Below are positions 1 to 10,692 of a stretch of DNA of 64,000 nucleotides, piece after piece; the first letter of the stretch is position 1; each line of letters opens with the position of its first letter. Source of the DNA: Lineus longissimus. Taxonomy: Eukaryota > Nemertea > Pilidiophora > Heteronemertea > Lineidae. The stretch is taken from NCBI RefSeq assembly GCF_910592395.1, contig NC_088325.1:8308109-8372108 (forward strand). The letters are read 5' to 3'. The notes beneath the pieces were generated by a model. That model was not told the origin of the DNA. It did not search any database and worked only from the letters and a program-made list of their open reading frames with translations. A program made the translations under genes and the position numbers.

Positions 1-1
1 A

Positions 2-1740
2 AATGAAGCTATCGAGGCCAGGGTTAACTTCATCAAGACAGAAGACCAGGCACTCCAGGACCAACTGAAAATGTTCTTGGAAACTGAGTCATTTGGTATC
101 ACCAACGACACCAAGGATCCAACTTCATCTGAGGACAGGCGTGCCCTTGAGATACTGCAGAACAGCACCAAGTTAGTAAACAGACACTGTCAGGTTCCAA
201 TATTATGAAAGAATGACTATAGAATGACTATTATAAAAGCAGTGACATGGCAAAAAAACGCTACCGTGGTCTTATTAATTGATTTCAGAAAGACACAGAT
301 TTCAAAGATCTGTACTGCAAGACAATGAACACACACATTACTAGCGGATTTGCTCGACAGCTTACAGAGGTCGAAGCAGCATCTATTTTCCCTAAAACAT
401 GGTACTTGCCACACTTTGGAGTGACAAATCCGCACAAACCGGGAAAGGTCAGGATAGTTTTTGATGCTGCAGTGAAATCGAGAGGAACCTGCCTAAATGA
501 CAACCTTATGACGGGACCAGACTTGCTGAATACAGAATAGTCTGTTTGGGATTCTGCAAAGGTTTCGTCTGTACAAAGTCAACTATTGGGCAGAGGTGGA
601 AGCAATGTTCCACCAGGTGAAAGTAGATAGAGAAGATGCAGATGCCTTACGCTTTCTATGGAAGAGAGATATTGAAGCCCCTGGACCATCCAAGGTTTAG
701 CAATGGACTCTCCTGCATGCGCAAACTATGTACTGAGGAGGACAGGAATTGACAACAAGGATTAGTTCAGCCAGGAAGTCGTTGATGCCATGTCCACAGA
801 TTTCTACATGGATGACCTGCATAAATCGATTGACTGTACACCTACAAGCATTACCTTTGCCACAGATGTCATAAAGCTGGCGAGAAAGGGGGATGGCGGC
901 TCCAACAAATGCACGCAATACAGGAGGTCGATTTTGACAAAGAGGAGGCTCCATTACAGAAAACCCTGGGAGTAAGGTTGAATGTTTGAGAAGATATTTC
1001 CTGTTCATCTGTCAGCCAAAACAGATTGTCATGGCCAAGAGAGGAATTGTCAGCCTTCTGCCGTCGATCAACGACCCATATGGATACATCACACCTTTCA
1101 CAATCAGGGCAAAGTTCCTTATCCAGGAAGTTTGGAGAAGCAGTTCAGATTGGGATGAACCTTTGACCAGGGAATTGGAAGAAAGGGGATTACGTGGTTG
1201 GATGAGCTGAAGGACCTCGTCTTTTTCAAGTTACCTCGACATCATGAACACTTCACAACACAAGTAGCAGAAACAGAGACGCACATCTTCTGCGATGCGT
1301 CAAAACTGGGATTTGGAGCTGTTGGATACCTGAGATCTCTCCTAGCTTCAAAAAAACATTTTGCCCCACTGAAAACGATCTCAATCCCCAGACTCGAACT
1401 ACAAGGAGCTGTTCTAGCTGTGAGACTTGGGAAGCTGCTAGAAGAGGAACTACACTTGAAGCGTATCAAGATTGTCTATTGGACAGTCTCCATGATTGTA
1501 CTCCAGTATCTGAGAAACAAGACGCAGAGATTCACACCTTTCCTAGCGAATCGGGTGACAGAAATTTTGAAACAGTCAAAAGTTGCAGATTGGTATCATG
1601 TTGCGACCAAGTTCAATCCAGTCGACCACTGCACGAGGGGACTGAAGGCTGCATAACTCCAGTCAGAACACATCTGGGCGAATCCAAGCTAAAGGGGTAC
1701 AAGTGGTTTGTTCCGATTACATTGCAGATGATTTTGTAAA
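2..1740 (+). pseudogene. BEL/Pao retrotransposon pol, RT and RNase H part (decayed, 5' end outside window)
   Basis: This is the RT-RNase H portion of a BEL/Pao LTR retrotransposon polyprotein, the enzyme that copies element RNA into DNA. In the sequence, the first ~180 bases read as the pol segment just before the RT. Bases 325-540 then encode the RT block ending RIVFDAAVKSRG, typical of BEL/Pao. The catalytic YMDDL lies near 804-818, and 1198-1656 encodes an RNase H start (HIFCDASKLGFGAVGYL) and a DHCTRG region. The frame is broken by stops (near 207 and 538-540, and several in 540-780) and by frame changes, so it cannot make protein. The matching integrase lies at 6705-7529, after an interruption of about 5 kb. 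Family assignment is firm; the point where the element stops on the right (about 1690-1800) is not. Confidence 0.85.
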
Positions 1741-2987
1741 AGGTCAACAATTTCCACCAAAACCCATATTGTCTTCTAGGGGGTGCGGTAGAGAAACTGT
1801 CAACACAGTGGCATCAAAGGAAAATGCTCCTGTGAAAAATAATTGAGGTTATGTTGAAGTGTCCACACAGATTTTTTCCCACCAAAATGTGACATAATTG
1901 GCAACCTCCACTTCGGGCTCTAATATTTATCATTGTGGGGTACTTTAAAAGACATTTGTTGTGATTTTCTATGAAACAGGTATCAAACTATGTGTCACAT
2001 ACGTTTCATGCAATTTCGTCAACGCAATCATTGATAAAATGACTTTTATAAAAAAAATTATGGGCGTAACGATCGTCGGTCACGGGAGTTATGCACATTA
2101 GTTCGGCATACACCACTAAGAGGTTGTATTCTAAGCTTGGTTTTAGATCAGAATATTCCAAATAAAGTGGGTATACTATATTGCACAGTGTTCTGTCTTC
2201 CTTTTTTAAATGTCGTTTGATCCTTTGGCTTTTAAAATCACGGCCGGCGAAGTCTGTCCCAATTTTTCTACATGCGTGACCTCCACTAAAATCCCCGCTA
2301 CATAATGAGGGGGCGGCGCAGTGATTGCTCTTTTGTTGAATAAACGCGTATGCGTTGTATTGAGATGTCTATCAAACTTGGTAAACAACATGGCGATAGT
2401 GCCAAAGTTTCTGATTTTTTTCGCCTGGTCTGTCCTCAATATTACGCATGTAGAGATCATCGTAAACCCCATCAATTCAGATGAGGTTTGTTGCCTCGCT
2501 GTCGGCGATCGATGCATGGTGTGACCGATCATGCTGGAATCAGCGGCTTTACATGTGTAACCTGGACCGAGAAAATTCACATTATTGTGCCAGATTTCCC
2601 TCAAAGCATGTTCACTTTCATTTTATTGATTTTTACCGTGATTTTAATCGGTAATTCCCGGCTGAAAACCGTGAAATCCAGTGTCTGCTTCGTCGTCTAT
2701 GGTGTGCACTGTACATTTTCTATACATACGTAATGTTTCCACGGTGTGACAGACACTGTCTGTTCGGTCCTGTGTTACGCATGTATAGAGCATGCCTGAG
2801 GCAAGCTTCAAACACCGGTTTCTGTGAGGGATATGCCTAGTATCATGAGTCTATCAGGTTTCTATGCATTCTGCAGGGTGTTTCAAGAAAAAAATCTTTC
2901 GATTCATATGACATATAGGCCTAGGCCGATATAGGCGTATGTTCTGGCTGGCTACCATACCGCCACCGTCCAAATTTTTGCTCATGT
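1741..2987. other. Non-coding sequence inside the BEL interruption
   Basis: No convincing gene. This should hold the 5' part of whatever inserted into the BEL element, but I cannot find a terminal inverted repeat partner near 6700. Short open frames at 2206-2733 on both strands lack recognisable motifs. Confidence 0.4.
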
Positions 2988-3152
2988 TATAGAGGATGTG
3001 CAGCGAGACTATGTCATCACCGTGATGACGAGTAGCCGCCATGTTGGACGGCAACTCCATCGTGTTCGATCATCGTACTGTTAGATGACGTCCAACATGG
3101 CTGACACGCAAATCATGACATCACTGATGACGTGACGTGCACATCCTCTATT
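2988..3152. mobile_element. Small inverted-repeat element (MITE-like)
   Basis: Imperfect inverted repeat: the left end has ATAGAGGATGTGCA and the right end TGCACATCCTCTAT. Both arms continue with CCATGTTGGACG-type matches interrupted by substitutions. The total is about 165 bp. No coding capacity and no clear target duplication. It lies just upstream of the transposase-like gene. Confidence 0.55.
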
Positions 3153-3294
3153 GTGATTGTGTAGGCCTAGTGCATAGTTTTGGCTTGAAGGCATGGTTTT
3201 AAATCCGAGTTTATATTTTCTTTAGGCACGATGCTGAAGGTTAAACTCCGTTCTTGGAAGAGAAAAGCGCAGGACTTAGGAGGAAGATGAGACA

Positions 3295-3887
3295 GTGTCA
3301 AAAGGTGTGTCGACAGTGGTGTCAAGTCATGCAAGAATTATCGAGAAAAAAATGCAGAAAGAAAGACCAGACGAATACAGAGTTTACTGTGAAAACGAAA
3401 ATGACAGATCGCGGAATTTCAGGAAAAAAATGAGTGAGGAGAAGAAGAAGGCCTATAATGAAAAAACAAGAATTCGTATGGCAAGGATGAGAGAACGCAA
3501 AAAGTTAGAACTGCAAAATGCGACAAGCACTGTCAACATGCTTGGGGTGAACACTCCCCACACAAGATCAACGGAGGAGCAGCTTAAAGGAAAGAGAGAG
3601 AAAGATAAATTGAGGAAAAGAGCATGGCGGGACAAGCTGAAGCCTCAAAAAAAATAGAGGATAAAGAAGATAGATGCTCTATATCATAGAGAAAAGAGGG
3701 AAAAACTGAAAAAGACAGTGAAAGCTGCTGCTAGTGCTGATCCAGGGGTAGACCATCTGTTTGACGACACACCATTTGCTACCAGGAATGCATGTAGGAA
3801 AGCTACATCAAGGGCTCGACAACAAATCCCGAAGTCTTCTTCAAAAGGAGCAGAAGTTTTGAAAGGACTTGTCATGACGGCATCACC
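3295..3887 (+). pseudogene. N-terminal part of an unfamiliar transposase-like gene, split by a MITE
   Basis: Open frame encoding a very basic, probably helical/coiled-coil region rich in K, R and E (residues ~10-120), one in-frame TAG at 3655-3657, then a second basic stretch in the same frame up to 3887. At 3888 it is cut by a 945-bp MITE with a 9-bp target duplication; insert plus duplication is 954 bp, so the downstream frame (4842 on) is kept. The continuation and the catalytic part lie at 4842-5050 and 5269-6700. No ATG decides the start: the open frame begins at a GTG and upstream frames are closed, so the true 5' end may be another exon. The DNA-binding role suggested by the charge is inference. 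Confidence 0.5.
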
Positions 3888-4832
3888 CAAGGAAGATACC
3901 GCGGTGACGTCATATCACGTGATCACATCCCATATTAGTGATCGCTATGGCCAATCAGATTCAGTCTACTGACAGCACCAGCACTGAACATATCTTCACG
4001 TCCCACTGTCTGGTGCGCTCCTGTACACAAAAACACCAATAGACATGAAATATTGCAATACCTAGTATGGATTCTTCCTGTGTAAAATAAAATTTACAGA
4101 GCAGATTAACTTCCACGAATAAAAAAGACGTTTAGCGTGGCCAAAGTGCGGAAATAATGTCTCCGCTAAAATACACTACAAAATACACTAGGCAATGCAC
4201 TACGCGATACACGGTAGAGATGCAGTTGAGTTTGTTATTGTTTTGACTTAGAAGCCCGCCCATATCATAATATATTCATGTATTCAAGAAGTATGAACTC
4301 ATTTCTGTCCCATACAACTCTAAGAACAGTCAATTTCTCCTTTAATCATCACCGAAACCGCGATATCCGCAGGAAGATTTCGTTCTAGTGTCCGAAAATG
4401 CATGATCTTACAGGGGCGCTAACTCGACAAATAGATGGGATCTATGGGGATCTATGCGAGTTTTAGGTCCTACATGTCTCGAACTGGTAAAATCTGTAAA
4501 CATGCCTCCAAATCCCATTATGATAATGAAGAGATTGCCCCATATCTGGGAGACTGTTTTGAAACCATCGCTAATTTTGGAAGATCGGTGCCCGGCTATT
4601 TGGCTTTAAAAACCCTATTTTTCCCCATCAAAACAGCACTTTTCATTATTCAAATGATAACTTGTTGTCTGAAGACTTATTTCATAGCAGAAAAGTACTT
4701 ATAACTCTGATTTGATGCGAAAAATCTAACTTTGTTTGATGACTTGATTTTCCCTTGGCCGTGGATCGAGTTTGTTTACAATATGCAGCGCCATCTTGGA
4801 AAAGCCGTGACGTCACCGCGGTATCCTCCTTG
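3888..4832. mobile_element. MuDR-like MITE, copy 1 (945 bp, 9-bp target duplication)
   Basis: The ends are inverted: the left begins CAAGGAAGATACCGCGGTGA and the right ends TCACCGCGGTATCCTCCTTG. The element is flanked by a perfect 9-bp duplication GGCATCACC at 3879-3887 and 4833-4841. A 9-bp duplication is the hallmark of the MuDR/Mutator superfamily. No transposase open frame is visible, so it is non-autonomous. A second copy with its own duplication is at 30215-31157. It interrupts the transposase-like gene in frame. Confidence 0.9.
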
Positions 4833-4841
4833 GGCATCACC

Positions 4842-5050
4842 TAAAAAAAAGTTGCGTTTGGAAAAGGATGGGATTTTGGCGAGACACGCTGAACAAAGTT
4901 GTGATGGTGACCTGGTGTCTGCTGTCAGCATGGCGTGTGAGGAGATTGGTAGAGAGAAACGGAAACTGTTCATCCATGGACTGTCTGGTCAGCTTGATAA
5001 AGTGTATGGAACAAACTTCCCAAGCGCATACAAGATTGCCAAAACACTGA
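4842..5050 (+). pseudogene. Middle part of the transposase-like gene, downstream of the MITE
   Basis: This resumes the reading frame cut at 3887. It starts KKKLRLEKDG and runs through an acidic/basic helical stretch (REKRKLFIHGLSGQ) to about 5045. There the sequence changes to a LINE 3' tail (5045-5181), which breaks the gene a second time before the core region at 5269. The in-frame continuity across two independent insertions supports one ancestral gene. Function not recognised. Confidence 0.5.
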
Positions 5051-5181
5051 CACTTTCAAGGCACAACTAAAAACGCACTTATTTACAAGATCACACGGAG
5101 AGGGAGCGCCTTGAGCATGGACCAAATCCATGGAAAAGCGCTATACAAAAACTTCATTATTATTATTATTATTATTATTAT
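5045..5181 (+). mobile_element. 5'-truncated LINE 3' end with (ATT)n tail
   Basis: In one frame the start reads TFKAQLKTHLFTR, the usual C-terminal end of CR1/L2-type LINE proteins, followed by stop codons, the untranslated phrase GCGCTATACAAAA and a (ATT)n tail at about 5155-5181. It is a very short, dead-on-arrival insertion inside the transposase-like gene. Confidence 0.7.
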
Positions 5182-5268
5182 GATTTGAAGTCAAGGGCAT
5201 GCCGCTCAATGGGTTTCTGATGGAAGTACCTAAGTTGATGTAACACACAGGAAAAACCCTCCGATGCT

Positions 5269-6700
5269 GTGCAAGGTGACGTTCAGCAGAAAGTTAAAGA
5301 CCATTACCTGAGACCTGATATTTCAACAGAGATGCCGAATAAGAAGGGCCTTGCTGCAAATGCAGTGACTGTGAAGCATGTCCTACAGCGGTCAGTCAAC
5401 TCGACATACGAGTCGTTGAAAGAAGAGAATCCTGCAGTTAAAGTTGGTCGTTCTACATTTGCCTCCCTGCGTCTAAAGGAAGTCCTCACCCAGAAACATG
5501 CACAACTGTATCAATGTTTGTGTGAATATTGTGCAAATGTGGAGTTGAAGATAGATGCCATACGAAATGAATTGACACGTCGCAAAGAGTTTAAGCTGCT
5601 GAATGATCTCCTTGGGGACAAGTATGATGTTTGTGCAAAAACTGTTTTCAGCCATGATGATCAGTATCCCAAGCTTATTTGTATTGAGAGGCGCTGTCCA
5701 GAATGTGGTGTGGATAACCTGAAATCAGCCTTAGCGGATATCTTGGGGCCTAACCCAGTATCATGGCGGAGGTGGGAGCAGATGGAATACCCAGACGGCA
5801 AAAAGAGAATAGGAAGGAAGCTCTGTGAAGGTACCGGCACAGAATTAGCTGCAGAGCTGGCGAAAGAGTTGATTCCCTTCGCCCAACATCTGCTTGATGC
5901 TCGCTGGCAACAGGTGCAGTTTTATAACGCGATCACCAATCCTCCCCCAGACTCTGTAGTAGGGGTCATGGACTTTGCAGAGAATTTGTCCTGCATCACT
6001 CAGAAGGAAGTACAGGGGGCACATTGGTACCAGACCAACATAACACTTCACCCTATGATTGCATACTTCAAGTGCCAAGACCCAGACTGTGACCTGAAAC
6101 AGCAACCTGTGAGGGAAGCTATCCATATAATTTCTGATGACAATCAACATGATGCGAATGCTGTGCACCACTTTACGCTGATTGCTACTGTCCACCTTCG
6201 AGAAGTCCGAGGCATTACAATAGAGCGACTCATCCAATTTTCTGACGGCTGTGGGGCACAATACAAGTCGAAGACGCCTTTCACCGATCTATCCTTTGCC
6301 AGTCAAGATTTAGGAATCAAAACCGTGGAGCGTCATTACTTCGGGTCCAGACATGGGAAGAATCCCTGCGATGGAGAGGGTGGTGTAATCAAGAACTCGG
6401 CTTCTACAGCAGTCAGTTCAGAGAGAGACCTAGAAATCAACTCGGCAGATAGCTTCTTCGCATTTACAGTTTCAAGGCTCACCAGAGGACCACGACTGCC
6501 AGATAACTCTTGCAATCACTAACGACGCGCCTTCTACCTGGTGAAACGGGGTGAAGTGAAACGAGATAGGCCCACAAGAACAGAGAGCCTTACACTTCCT
6601 GGCACAAGGTCAGTCCATGCAGCAGTTGGAGTGGAAGAGTACAAACTCGAGGTCAGAGAGCTATCCTGCTTCTGCAATTCATGCAATGGTGTGAATGACA
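5269..6700 (+). pseudogene. Transposase-like protein with RNase-H-fold signature and C-terminal Cys cluster
   Basis: The longest open frame (5269-6522, 417 aa) plus a frameshifted tail to ~6700. Visible motifs: a Cys pair block CLCEYC (~residues 83-88) and ERRCPEC (~140-146); VVGVMDFAEN (~228-237); IQFSDGCGAQYKSK (~323-336); HYFGSRHGKNPCDGEGG (~353-369). The acidic residues in these three blocks are placed like the D, D, D/E of an RNase H-fold transposase; that is my inference. The shifted tail has RELSCFCNSCNG, a Cys cluster seen at the C-end of a broad group of uncharacterised invertebrate proteins that share the DGCGAQYKS and HGK..CDG phrases. The frameshift near 6520 and upstream insertions make this copy inactive. 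I do not recognise a named superfamily. Confidence 0.6.
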
Positions 6701-6704
6701 CTTC

Positions 6705-7529
6705 ATGCCCTAACATGCCTTAGCACTCATGCTGTACACATCGAATTAGCAGACTCTCTCGAAACGGATGACTTCATCCTCTGCCTGAGAAAGTTCATTG
6801 GACGTAGTGGTCATCCAAAGGAAATGTAATACGACAATGAAACCAATTTCAAGGCGTTGATGAAACGTTGTCTGAAGAGCTTGGACCAGAAGAAGATACG
6901 TGGATTCCTAACACCTGATGGAATCTCGTGGCACTTGAATCCTCCTCTGGCCCCACACTGGGAGGTACCTGGGAGAGGCTGTTCAGCTCAGTGAAGAGAG
7001 CATTAAATGCAACCCTCGGCACATCTAAGGTTGAAGAATCTGCATTACGCACTGCTCTCATTGAGACGGAGGGAGTACTGAACAGTCGCCCACTTACACA
7101 CTCAAGCACGGATTTGTATGATTTCAGTCCTCTCACTCCAAACCACTTTTTGCTTGGGAGAGCAGACAGCACCATCCCACATGATCACTTCGAAGATAGG
7201 GAGATCAACAGCAGACGGAGATGGTGTCAAAGTCAAGTAGTCGCAGACCATATTCAGAAACGCTTGCTCCAGGAATACTTACCTAATTTGTCCACTCGGC
7301 AAAAATGGAGAAGGGATGATAAAAATGTCGGTAAAGGTGACCTCGTGGTAATTGCAGACGAATACTTACCTCCCAGAAAATGGGAAATGGCTAACGTAGT
7401 GGAGTTACTGCCAGGCGATTGACGGGAGAGTACGCGCAGTCAAGTTAAAGAACGCAAGGAACGAATTCACAGGCCTGTTACCAAGGTAGCTGTGTTCGAG
7501 GAAAACAGGATGGACACTGAAATGAATTA
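6705..7529 (+). pseudogene. BEL/Pao integrase core and C-terminal domain (decayed)
   Basis: This is the second half of the BEL pol at 2-1740. The frame picks up at THAVHIELADSLETDDF, a classic BEL integrase core strand, continues through KFIGRSGHPKE, a DNETNF segment and WHLNPPLAPHLGGTWERL, then NSRPLTHSSTDLYDFSPLTP and HFLLGR. It ends with the RRRWCQSQVV...W block and a VRAVKLKNARNEF-type tail (7430-7529). Bases 6928-7422 are one open frame; upstream there are stop codons (for example 6826-6828) and a frame change. It abuts the transposase-like C-terminus with no spacer, so the junction near 6700-6710 is either an insertion edge or a deletion. Confidence 0.88.
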
Positions 7530-9428
7530 GGCATTGAGCAAATCCTCATTACATTAAATCAGTAAATAAGACTGCTTTAAACAAGGTTACTTCACTAGGA
7601 GATTTTATCTTGTGAAATGATATTTAAGGTGATGTGCTAGCAACCTCTCACCTTTCCTCTTATCTCATAAGTCTTACCAGTCTTGCCTTAGAACCCCTTT
7701 TGGTAAAGCTCTCTTTGGCTTGTAAGGTAAAATGGGGTAATTGTAGCCCCTTTTTCACCTAAAATTTTGGTTTCGCAAGAGATTTCCAGGCAGTGTAGTG
7801 TAGTGGCACCTCTTCCAAATGTACAGCCTGCAATTTAGGGCACTTAATTTAAAACTATGCCTCTTAGAGACAATACAAGACTACGGATACCCCGTGGCCT
7901 TGGGGAATTTGTAGCCCCTGACTAAAATTTAAAATTGCATGTTTTTTTAAGAATGAGAACACTTTTTTCACAGGTTTATGGTCTTTATGGTAATAAAGCT
8001 TTCAATATTATTCCAATCTAGGTTGAGGATGAGATTTTGCTGGTATCAAATGATATCTATTAAACACATTAAGTGGTGTTAGATACAATCACTTACCAAC
8101 AATTTAAACAGTATCGTCACAAATCAGACTAATTTTAAACTGGTGTAAAAACACAACGTTCTATTTATCACCTCTGTTGTACATTAAACCTTGTGTCAGA
8201 CAACATCTTGTGACATTCTGAATTGACTGACATTCTTGCAGAGTGCCATTAAAAACTTTAGTTTCAGTTACGGGTCATGTATCAACCCCAACTTTAGCTG
8301 GCACCACTTAATGGTAATGTAATGTACCATGAGAAATGCTGCCATCTAGTCAATGGAATTGCTTATTTCGAAATAATTTTAGATAAACTGGTATGAAACA
8401 TCAAATCTATCATTGTTGGTACATAAAGCCAAAAGGGATTGTATCTAAATTGGATAGATTTATGATCAAATAATATAATTCGGGTAAAAGAAACCTAGCA
8501 TTTTCAGGATATATTGAGCTTTTTATAGGGGCTACAAATACCCCGAGGGTACCTTGGTCAGAAAAGTGTCTCTAAAACATTCACTTTTGATAATGACATC
8601 AGATGCTGCATACAACATTCTCTACACTCAATACTGATCACCTGAACCAAGTTTCAAATATATCAATGCTCTGCAAGTGTGGAAAATTCAGACCTGTAAA
8701 AAGTTCGATCCCAACTTTTTTTGTTCATGTGTTTGATTTGTTTACTTTTTATAGCCAAAGCTCTTACATAACATGCTGCATAATCCAAAACTATTTATAT
8801 TGTGATACTCAAGAGTCACCTTTTTCATATCCATGCTTGGGTTGGCTAAATAATTCTGTGGTAACCAGAATATGAATCAAAAACATTGCCAGGGGTTACA
8901 ATTAGACCGGGGCTACAAATACTTTCGTAACGGTTTCAGGCACATTTTTTCACCGTTTTGTGTCGATTTCCTCTAAAATTTCTCACATTCTACATTCAGT
9001 ACAATTCTTTCGGATATTGCGCACAATGTTATGTAAGTTGTACAAGATTTCTAATATATTTCATAATGTTTACTGCGTTTTTAGAAGCCGGCGATGCCAG
9101 TTTAAACCCTTGGACGCCTTGTCTCTCTTTAGATTACAATCTGCCTCGTTTTTCCCTTTTATGTTGGATCCAGTATTACTTATATGTATCTATGGCTGAG
9201 GAAATGAAGTACATGAAGATATTTGTATTGTTTTTTTAGCTTTAGTTTGAATTTTCTATATTAGATAAGTATCCGTATCAAGCTTGTGTTTGTAAATGAA
9301 CAGGAAAGCATTTTCTTCCGGAATCCGTGAGATGATTGATTCCGCTTGGGTTGTTAGAGCCTATAATTGGATGCGTCAGATTCAGGATCTTAAGTTCTTA
9401 TTTTGCGTGGGTAGAGAGTAAACTGTGT
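7530..9428. other. AT-rich non-coding stretch
   Basis: No gene or element I can define. It contains recurring phrases in both orientations: GGGGTAATTGTAGCCCC near 7735, GGGGAATTTGTAGCCCC near 7902, and GGGGCTACAAATA near 8528 and 8911. The BEL right LTR may lie here, but its partner is outside the window. Open frames at 8603-9239 are low-complexity and unrecognised. Confidence 0.4.
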
Positions 9429-9432
9429 ATTG

Positions 9433-9933
9433 TTTTATGGTGCACTTTTCATCAAAAGTATAAATTTACACGTTATCATTTCTCATAATGTTTAAGGTGA
9501 ATATTTGACATATCGAACATGTCAAAACACAAAACTAGTTAGCTAATTCTGAAAACAATGGTTACTGAGGGTTTAACTCTTTCACTATAAAGGTCATTGT
9601 TTTATTAATCAAGTATGTTCAGACAAGTTGGAGACGCTTGATTGGCAAGTGTAATTAGTAAGTCTTTCAATCAGAAGCATGTTTGATTTGTCAAAGTTTG
9701 TATTATGTCTCCTTGGTGATTTTATGTTGTTATAGTTTTCATGGTAAATCAAAGATTGTATATGGTCATTCAGGTCTTGGACTCCAGCCTGTGAACACCA
9801 GATTTGGACTCGCCATTCTGTGACTGTAGCTATCCATTATATAAATGCTGTATTCTTTAGAATTTGGATACAAGAAGAAAGGATCTCCATCTTCAAGTTG
9901 TTTTGACAGAACCTGATTATTCCCCCCATAATA
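9433..9933 (+). repeat. Left LTR of an RT-less LTR element (about 501 bp)
   Basis: Near-identical direct copy of 11630-12841 once the solo LTR inside that copy is removed (501 versus 504 bp). A 4-bp ATTG flanks the pair (9429-9432 and 12842-12845). Ends are TTTTATGG and CATAATA rather than TG...CA, so the exact edges carry some doubt. A TGGTGGAGAACCC primer-site-like sequence follows 2 bases later. Confidence 0.8.
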
Positions 9934-9935
9934 TT

Positions 9936-9953
9936 TGGTGGAGAACCCAAAGG
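9936..9953 (+). promoter_or_regulatory. Putative primer-binding site
   Basis: The sequence begins TGGTGGAGAACCC directly after the left LTR. TGG pairs with the CCA end of a tRNA. The Ty3/gypsy element at 41157-53968 has TGGTGGAGAAGC at the same place, sharing the first ten bases. The tRNA is not identified. Confidence 0.55.
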
Positions 9954-9972
9954 ATCCTGAACATTTTTCATT

Positions 9973-10692
9973 ATGACGCTATCAGCAGTCCCGCCATCGC
10001 TAACATCAGTGTTAGAACATCTCGGATTAACCAAATCACCAAACGGGTGGAATCTCTCATCAACTGGAGATGGATTATCATTAACACTAAATTGGAATCA
10101 GGATGGAGCAGCAATATGTTACACCTCCCCAACAAGGATAAAAGGTATGAAATCGCCATCAACGCTTCACCGGGATCATTGCCATATGCAAGCCTACTTG
10201 CAGAAAATCAGGATCCAAAATGTAAGTGACACTGTTACAAACAATCCTTCTGTGACTTTTACTGATCATGTTCCCGACCTCCTCATTTCCAAGGATAAGT
10301 CAGCAGTAATGTCAGCTCCAGAGATTCGGGTCATACACATACCCCCAGCAAAAAGGATATCAGTTGGTGTAGAATGTGTACCGGAAAGTTCATCAGTAAG
10401 TATCCAGTGTAATCCAGAAACTGTATCTTGTGCTGTCCAATGCATCTCGGACAGTATTTCGATTGGAATCCAGTGCAGTAAGGACACCATGTCAACATCT
10501 AGTCAATGTGACCAGCTCATTTCATCTGATGCCGTATCACAGACAGAAACTGAAGAGGACATAACTCTCACTGTGTCATCAAAGCCAAGTCCAGCTAAGT
10601 TGAAGAAGTCTATCAGACAAACAAGTGAAAGTGACACACAAAGTGTTATCAAAGCGCAAATGTTACAATGGAGAACAATTTTATTTCATTGA
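9973..10692 (+). CDS. ORF1 of RT-less LTR element: protein with an 11-residue Cys-repeat array
   Basis: ATG-initiated open frame of 239 aa, the first coding unit after the putative primer site. Its most obvious feature is an array in which cysteines fall at residues 135, 146, 157, 168 and 179, exactly 11 apart, each usually preceded by Q (SIQC, AVQC, GIQC, SSQC). An SQTETEED acidic segment follows. The residues between are mostly S, V, I, P, E and D, as in disordered or beta-repeat segments. The rest is unfamiliar. It overlaps ORF2 in a different frame by about 70 bases, so a frameshift (programmed or mutational) could fuse them. Gag-like position but no CCHC knuckle. Function unknown; the Q[CT] units resemble dynein light chain (LC8) docking motifs only loosely, which is speculation. 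Confidence 0.6.
   Translation: MTLSAVPPSLTSVLEHLGLTKSPNGWNLSSTGDGLSLTLNWNQDGAAICYTSPTRIKGMKSPSTLHRDHCHMQAYLQKIRIQNVSDTVTNNPSVTFTDHVPDLLISKDKSAVMSAPEIRVIHIPPAKRISVGVECVPESSSVSIQCNPETVSCAVQCISDSISIGIQCSKDTMSTSSQCDQLISSDAVSQTETEEDITLTVSSKPSPAKLKKSIRQTSESDTQSVIKAQMLQWRTILFH

Noticed and set aside
9864-10229. 121-codon frame overlapping ORF1 of the RT-less LTR element
   Set aside because: It starts inside the LTR, has no motif and is overlapped by the ATG-initiated ORF1 with the ordered Cys repeat.
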